Positions 5,033 to 6,764 of a DNA stretch of 6,764 nucleotides are shown piece after piece. The notes under the pieces are model-generated. The model was not told the DNA's origin. It did not search any database and worked only from the letters and a program-made list of their open reading frames with translations. A program made the position numbers and the translations under genes. Numbering within the stretch: the stretch's first letter is position 1; each line of letters starts with the position of its first letter. This DNA comes from Alkalinema sp. CAN_BIN05 (GTDB taxonomy: Bacteria > Cyanobacteriota > Cyanobacteriia > Leptolyngbyales > Leptolyngbyaceae), in the NCBI GenBank assembly GCA_026786325.1, contig JAJAYH010000185.1:1-6764 (forward strand), written 5' to 3'.

Positions 5033-6764
5033 ATGCAGTATCAATCTGTCGTCAAGGAATTTATCCTGAATTCATTTCGCCTAACGTTATGGGCTTCTAA
5101 ACTTGTAGGTTTTTTTAAAATCGTGATTCCTAGAATTCGTCAATGGGTTGCGATTAACAATGGTCGTTTTAAAAACAGACTCGGTAGCGCCCTTTTTGTG
5201 ACATTGCTAGTGTTGGCAATTCGATCGCTCTCCATGTTAGAAGGATCAGAGTTCAGCGTGTTGGATCAGTTCTTCCGGATGCGTGCTGAGGAACCATTGG
5301 ATTCGCGAATTGTGATTGTTGGTATTGATGAAAATGACATTAGTCAAGGCGATCGATGGCCTGTATCGGATCAACAATTGGTCGAGGTTTTGGCGCAAAT
5401 TCAGAAGATGAACCCTCGGGCGATCGGACTGGATTTGTATCGAGATATTCCGGTGTCGCCGGGAACATTGCGACTACAGAAATTTCTACAAACCAACGAA
5501 AATATTATTGGTATTGAACAGCTAGCGGATCAAAATAGTGGCCTAGTTGCACCGTCGCCTGTATTGGAAAAGGCCAAGCGGGTTGGGTTTAACAATATTA
5601 TTTTGGACAGTGATCAACGGGTGCGTCGATCGTTTTTATATTGGAAAATCGATCGGGGTGAATATGTTCAGGAAAGTTTTTCACTGAAATTGGCTAAACT
5701 TTATCTGTCCAAAGAAAATATTTATGGGCAACCCTCTCCCCACCACGTCTCAGATCTGAAATTAGGACGCGGAATTTTCCGACAGTTTCAGAGCAATGAT
5801 GGACCTTATATCAATGCGGATGCGGGCGCGTATCAGGTGATGGTTAATTTTCGTGGACAAAATCCGCGTTTTAAAACATTGACGCTTCAGGACTTAATGT
5901 CGGGAAATGTTCCGTCGCAGGTTTTGCGAGATAAAATTGTGTTGATTGGGACCACCGCCACCAGTCTGAAGGATTTTTCCGCAACGCCCTACACCCATCA
6001 GTTTGGCGGTGTAACCTCGTTAATGAGCGGCGTGGAGTTGCAGGCGCAGTTCACCAGTCAGATTTTAGGAGCCGCCCTCGATGACCGACTATTACTGCAA
6101 GTTTGGTCGGAGCCCCTGGAAGTCGCTTGGATTGCCCTGTGGTCAACGATCGGGGTGTTTGCCTGTATGATATTTCGCGCCCCAAAACGATCGTTGGTGC
6201 TGGTCTTGATCCTGGGGACGATCGTCCTGGTGATTGGCTATGCGGCTTTTTTGATGGGCTGGGTGATTCCCGTTGTGGCGGCGTTGGCGGCGTTGATTGC
6301 AGCCCTTGCACTAGTGACTAGCTATGTGGCTCAATCTAAGGAAAAACTTCAGCGATCGAAAGATTTTTTGCATCAAATTCTCAACACGATTCCGGACCCC
6401 GTCTTTGTCCAAGATCGGACCCATCGCTGGGTGGTGTTGAACCAAGCCTATGGGCGATTTATTGGTGCGGACATAGAAGACCTAATTGGAAAAACGGTAT
6501 ATGACGTTTTCTCTCAACGGGAGGCAGATGCCTTCTATCAAGCAGATGAACAGGTCTTGCAGCAACAACAGGAACAGGAATATGAAGAAACGCTGACGGA
6601 TTTGTTTGGTAAGACCTACTCCATTGCCACAAAGCGATCGTTGCACCGTGATGCCGAGGGAAATGTGCTGTTGGTGGGCGTGATTCGCGACATCACCATG
6701 CGAAAATCCCTCGAAGAAAGCTTGCGCCGCACTACCCAAGAGCTGTCCCAATCCAATCAAGAAC
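5033..6764 (+). CDS. CHASE2-PAS transmembrane sensor protein, 3' truncated by the window
   Basis: The ATG at 5033 opens a frame that stays free of stops to the right edge, giving 577 codons without the C-terminus. Upstream in frame, a TAG at 4967-4969 and no other start codon support this choice. The protein has an N-terminal membrane segment (about residues 50-68), then a roughly 290-residue extracytoplasmic CHASE2 domain (LDQFFRMRAEEPLDSRIVIV from 77; FRGQNP, DKIVLIGTTA and SGVELQAQ further on). Three closely spaced membrane segments follow (about 366-382, 387-408 and 409-433). A cytoplasmic PAS domain (about 444-560, from DFLHQILNTIPDPVFVQD) leads into a charged helix (about 561-577). CHASE2 with three following helices is a known cyanobacterial input module. 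The output domain, usually a histidine kinase or diguanylate cyclase, lies beyond the edge, so I assign none. Confidence 0.9.
   Translation, partial: MQYQSVVKEFILNSFRLTLWASKLVGFFKIVIPRIRQWVAINNGRFKNRLGSALFVTLLVLAIRSLSMLEGSEFSVLDQFFRMRAEEPLDSRIVIVGIDENDISQGDRWPVSDQQLVEVLAQIQKMNPRAIGLDLYRDIPVSPGTLRLQKFLQTNENIIGIEQLADQNSGLVAPSPVLEKAKRVGFNNIILDSDQRVRRSFLYWKIDRGEYVQESFSLKLAKLYLSKENIYGQPSPHHVSDLKLGRGIFRQFQSNDGPYINADAGAYQVMVNFRGQNPRFKTLTLQDLMSGNVPSQVLRDKIVLIGTTATSLKDFSATPYTHQFGGVTSLMSGVELQAQFTSQILGAALDDRLLLQVWSEPLEVAWIALWSTIGVFACMIFRAPKRSLVLVLILGTIVLVIGYAAFLMGWVIPVVAALAALIAALALVTSYVAQSKEKLQRSKDFLHQILNTIPDPVFVQDRTHRWVVLNQAYGRFIGADIEDLIGKTVYDVFSQREADAFYQADEQVLQQQQEQEYEETLTDLFGKTYSIATKRSLHRDAEGNVLLVGVIRDITMRKSLEESLRRTTQELSQSNQE

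Noticed and set aside
5028..5070. ATG at 5028 as the start of the sensor gene
   Set aside because: It is in a different frame and meets a TGA after 13 codons; the ATG at 5033 is in frame with the CHASE2 domain.

Overview
The window looks like chromosomal DNA from a cyanobacterium. The hexamer CGATCG, the core of the cyanobacterial HIP1 repeat, occurs by eye more than 30 times in both coding and non-coding sequence, with a full GCGATCGC at 3706-3713. The recognisable proteins (a GH57 glucan branching enzyme, peptide chain release factor 3, prokaryotic glutathione synthetase and a CHASE2-PAS sensor) all have close counterparts in that phylum. I cannot name a genus. I see no insertion sequence, CRISPR array, rRNA, tRNA or prophage gene.

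Layout. Positions 2-154 (+) hold the C-terminal 50 codons of an unrecognised gene. It converges on a complete GH57 1,4-alpha-glucan branching enzyme gene (270-1859, -), and a hairpin at 197-234 lies between the two. The GH57 gene is divergent from prfC (2121-3752, +) across a 261-base intergenic region. gshB (3801-4784, +) follows prfC after 48 bases. A 248-base gap with several hairpins then leads to a large membrane sensor gene (5033 onward, +) that runs off the window after its PAS domain.

The most unusual part is the prfC leader. A 28-codon ORF (2029-2115) starts just after a GAGGT Shine-Dalgarno-like sequence and ends in UGA five bases before the prfC ATG. prfC has no visible ribosome binding site of its own. 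The second half of the leader and the prfC start codon lie in a degenerate tandem repeat (2044-2133). It has two 15-bp units followed by 16-bp units, and each 16-bp unit carries an ATG or GTG followed by codons like the prfC N-terminus. Because 16 is not a multiple of 3, successive copies sit in rotating frames and produce nested 8-codon ORFs that all end in UGA. prfC encodes RF3, which recycles the release factors acting at stop codons, so this arrangement suggests translational coupling or autoregulation. That function is inference.

The genes do not form one obvious pathway. Glycogen branching, translation termination, glutathione synthesis and membrane signalling are ordinary chromosomal functions. 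prfC and gshB could share a transcript, but a possible -10 element before gshB leaves that open.
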